This document shows, piece after piece, positions 63,605 through 64,000 of a stretch of DNA of 64,000 nucleotides. The first letter of the stretch is position 1, and each line of letters starts with the position of its first letter. The stretch spans positions 124,001 to 188,000 of the forward strand of contig NZ_QBKP01000008.1 in the NCBI RefSeq assembly GCF_003054195.1. The letters are read 5' to 3'. The notes beneath the pieces were generated by a model, which worked only from the letters and a program-made list of their open reading frames with translations, had not been told where the DNA came from and ran no database searches. Made by a program: the position numbers and the translations under genes. The stretch comes from Gemmobacter caeni (lineage in GTDB: Bacteria; Pseudomonadota; Alphaproteobacteria; Rhodobacterales; Rhodobacteraceae).

Positions 63605-64000
63605 CCAAGCAATTGAGAAAGTTCGGGTATGTCGAAAGACAACCTTGACATTTCTCTGGCGGAAGGGCGTCGAATTGGTTCGAATCGTGTTTCGGTTTCA
63701 CCTTTTCGCCAAACCATCCAGCTCACATCCATCAGAGGACTGGTTCCGCGTTCCAATTCAAGAAAAGCCGGACGCCATGTGAGAGGTAAAACCCAAGATG
63801 GAGGGTGCCTCTCGAAAAGATGTATTCTGGATTTCGCGTGCCAGTACTGGCTCTTTAAAAGCATTGCCACATTATCGGTGAAACTCAGCGCCTTTTCTAT
63901 GAAGGCTGCTGCCACGTCGAAGGGCGGATTTGTGATGATCCAGTCTGGTGAGTAGGTGGTGGCCACCCTTGGAACGCATTTCAGAAAATTCACACCACCT
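63601..64000 (-). CDS. SAM-dependent DNA methyltransferase-like protein, 5' part missing
   Basis: About 133 residues are visible and the frame is open to the window edge, so the start lies beyond base 64000. The motif DWIITNPPFDVAAAFIEKAL is the adenine-methyltransferase active site (NPPF), followed by VAMLLKSQYWHA. A phage N6-adenine methyltransferase that protects phage DNA or regulates genes is likely. The SAM-binding region is outside the window, so a degenerate copy cannot be excluded. Confidence 0.65.
   Translation of the reverse strand, partial: GGVNFLKCVPRVATTYSPDWIITNPPFDVAAAFIEKALSFTDNVAMLLKSQYWHAKSRIHLFERHPPSWVLPLTWRPAFLELERGTSPLMDVSWMVWRKGETETRFEPIRRPSAREMSRLSFDIPELSQLLG

Overview
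The window looks like a chromosomal segment of a GC-rich, H2-oxidising alphaproteobacterium of the Rhodobacterales (Rhodobacter/Paracoccus type). The hup/hyp gene set, including hupTUV, a rubredoxin-HupJ fusion and a sigma70-type HupR, follows the Rhodobacter capsulatus model. The right half (about 31-64 kb) is an integrated prophage that runs off the window.

Region 1 (1-9.4 kb) starts with the 3' end of putA. A catabolic locus for the branched sugar acid D-apionate follows: a FadR/GntR repressor, a RuBisCO-like protein, an MFS transporter, 3-oxo-isoapionate kinase (DUF1537 family), D-apionate oxidoisomerase (ApnO) and a three-gene TRAP transporter. Three copies of a T(T/G)GTAT(A/G)ATGAG operator lie in the two divergent intergenic regions and probably bind the GntR protein. 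A strong bidirectional hairpin terminator closes the locus.

Region 2 (9.4-29.1 kb) is a complete uptake [NiFe]-hydrogenase cluster. The minus-strand operon hupD-F-G-H-J-K-hypA-B-hupR-hypC-D-E carries maturation and regulation. The divergent plus-strand genes are hupT-U-V (H2 sensing), hypF, then hupS-L-E-C (structural subunits, nickel permease, cytochrome b). HupUV senses H2 and passes the signal to HupT, which controls HupR. HupR lacks the sigma54-contact loop. The maturation block is on the opposite strand from the structural genes, unlike the collinear R. capsulatus arrangement.

Region 3 (29.1-31 kb) has purN and purM on the minus strand, then a tRNA with a CAT anticodon. The tRNA 3' end is the likely prophage attachment site.

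Region 4 (31-64 kb) is a lambda-like siphoprophage. It has a tyrosine integrase, then about 840 bp without genes, then an AlpA-like regulator and a head/tail operon in almost exact phage lambda order (Nu1-A-W-B-C/Nu3-D-E-FI-FII-Z-U-V-G-T-H). A different tail-tip and fibre module follows, including a fibre with 117-bp tandem repeats and a GTA-type TIM-barrel protein. Lysis genes come next, and then genes on the opposite strand (methyltransferase-like, cut by the window end). No repressor or replication genes are in the window.

The most unusual item is the gene-free 32273-33107 region. It holds three copies of a compound structured unit whose stems covary between copies, with tRNA-like T-loops, GNRA tetraloops and a G-U pair that all favour a minus-strand RNA. 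A second novelty is a palindrome of the type TCACTTTATTAGTGA that recurs in the intergenic gaps of the phage structural operon, in at least two cases overlapping a -10-like element.
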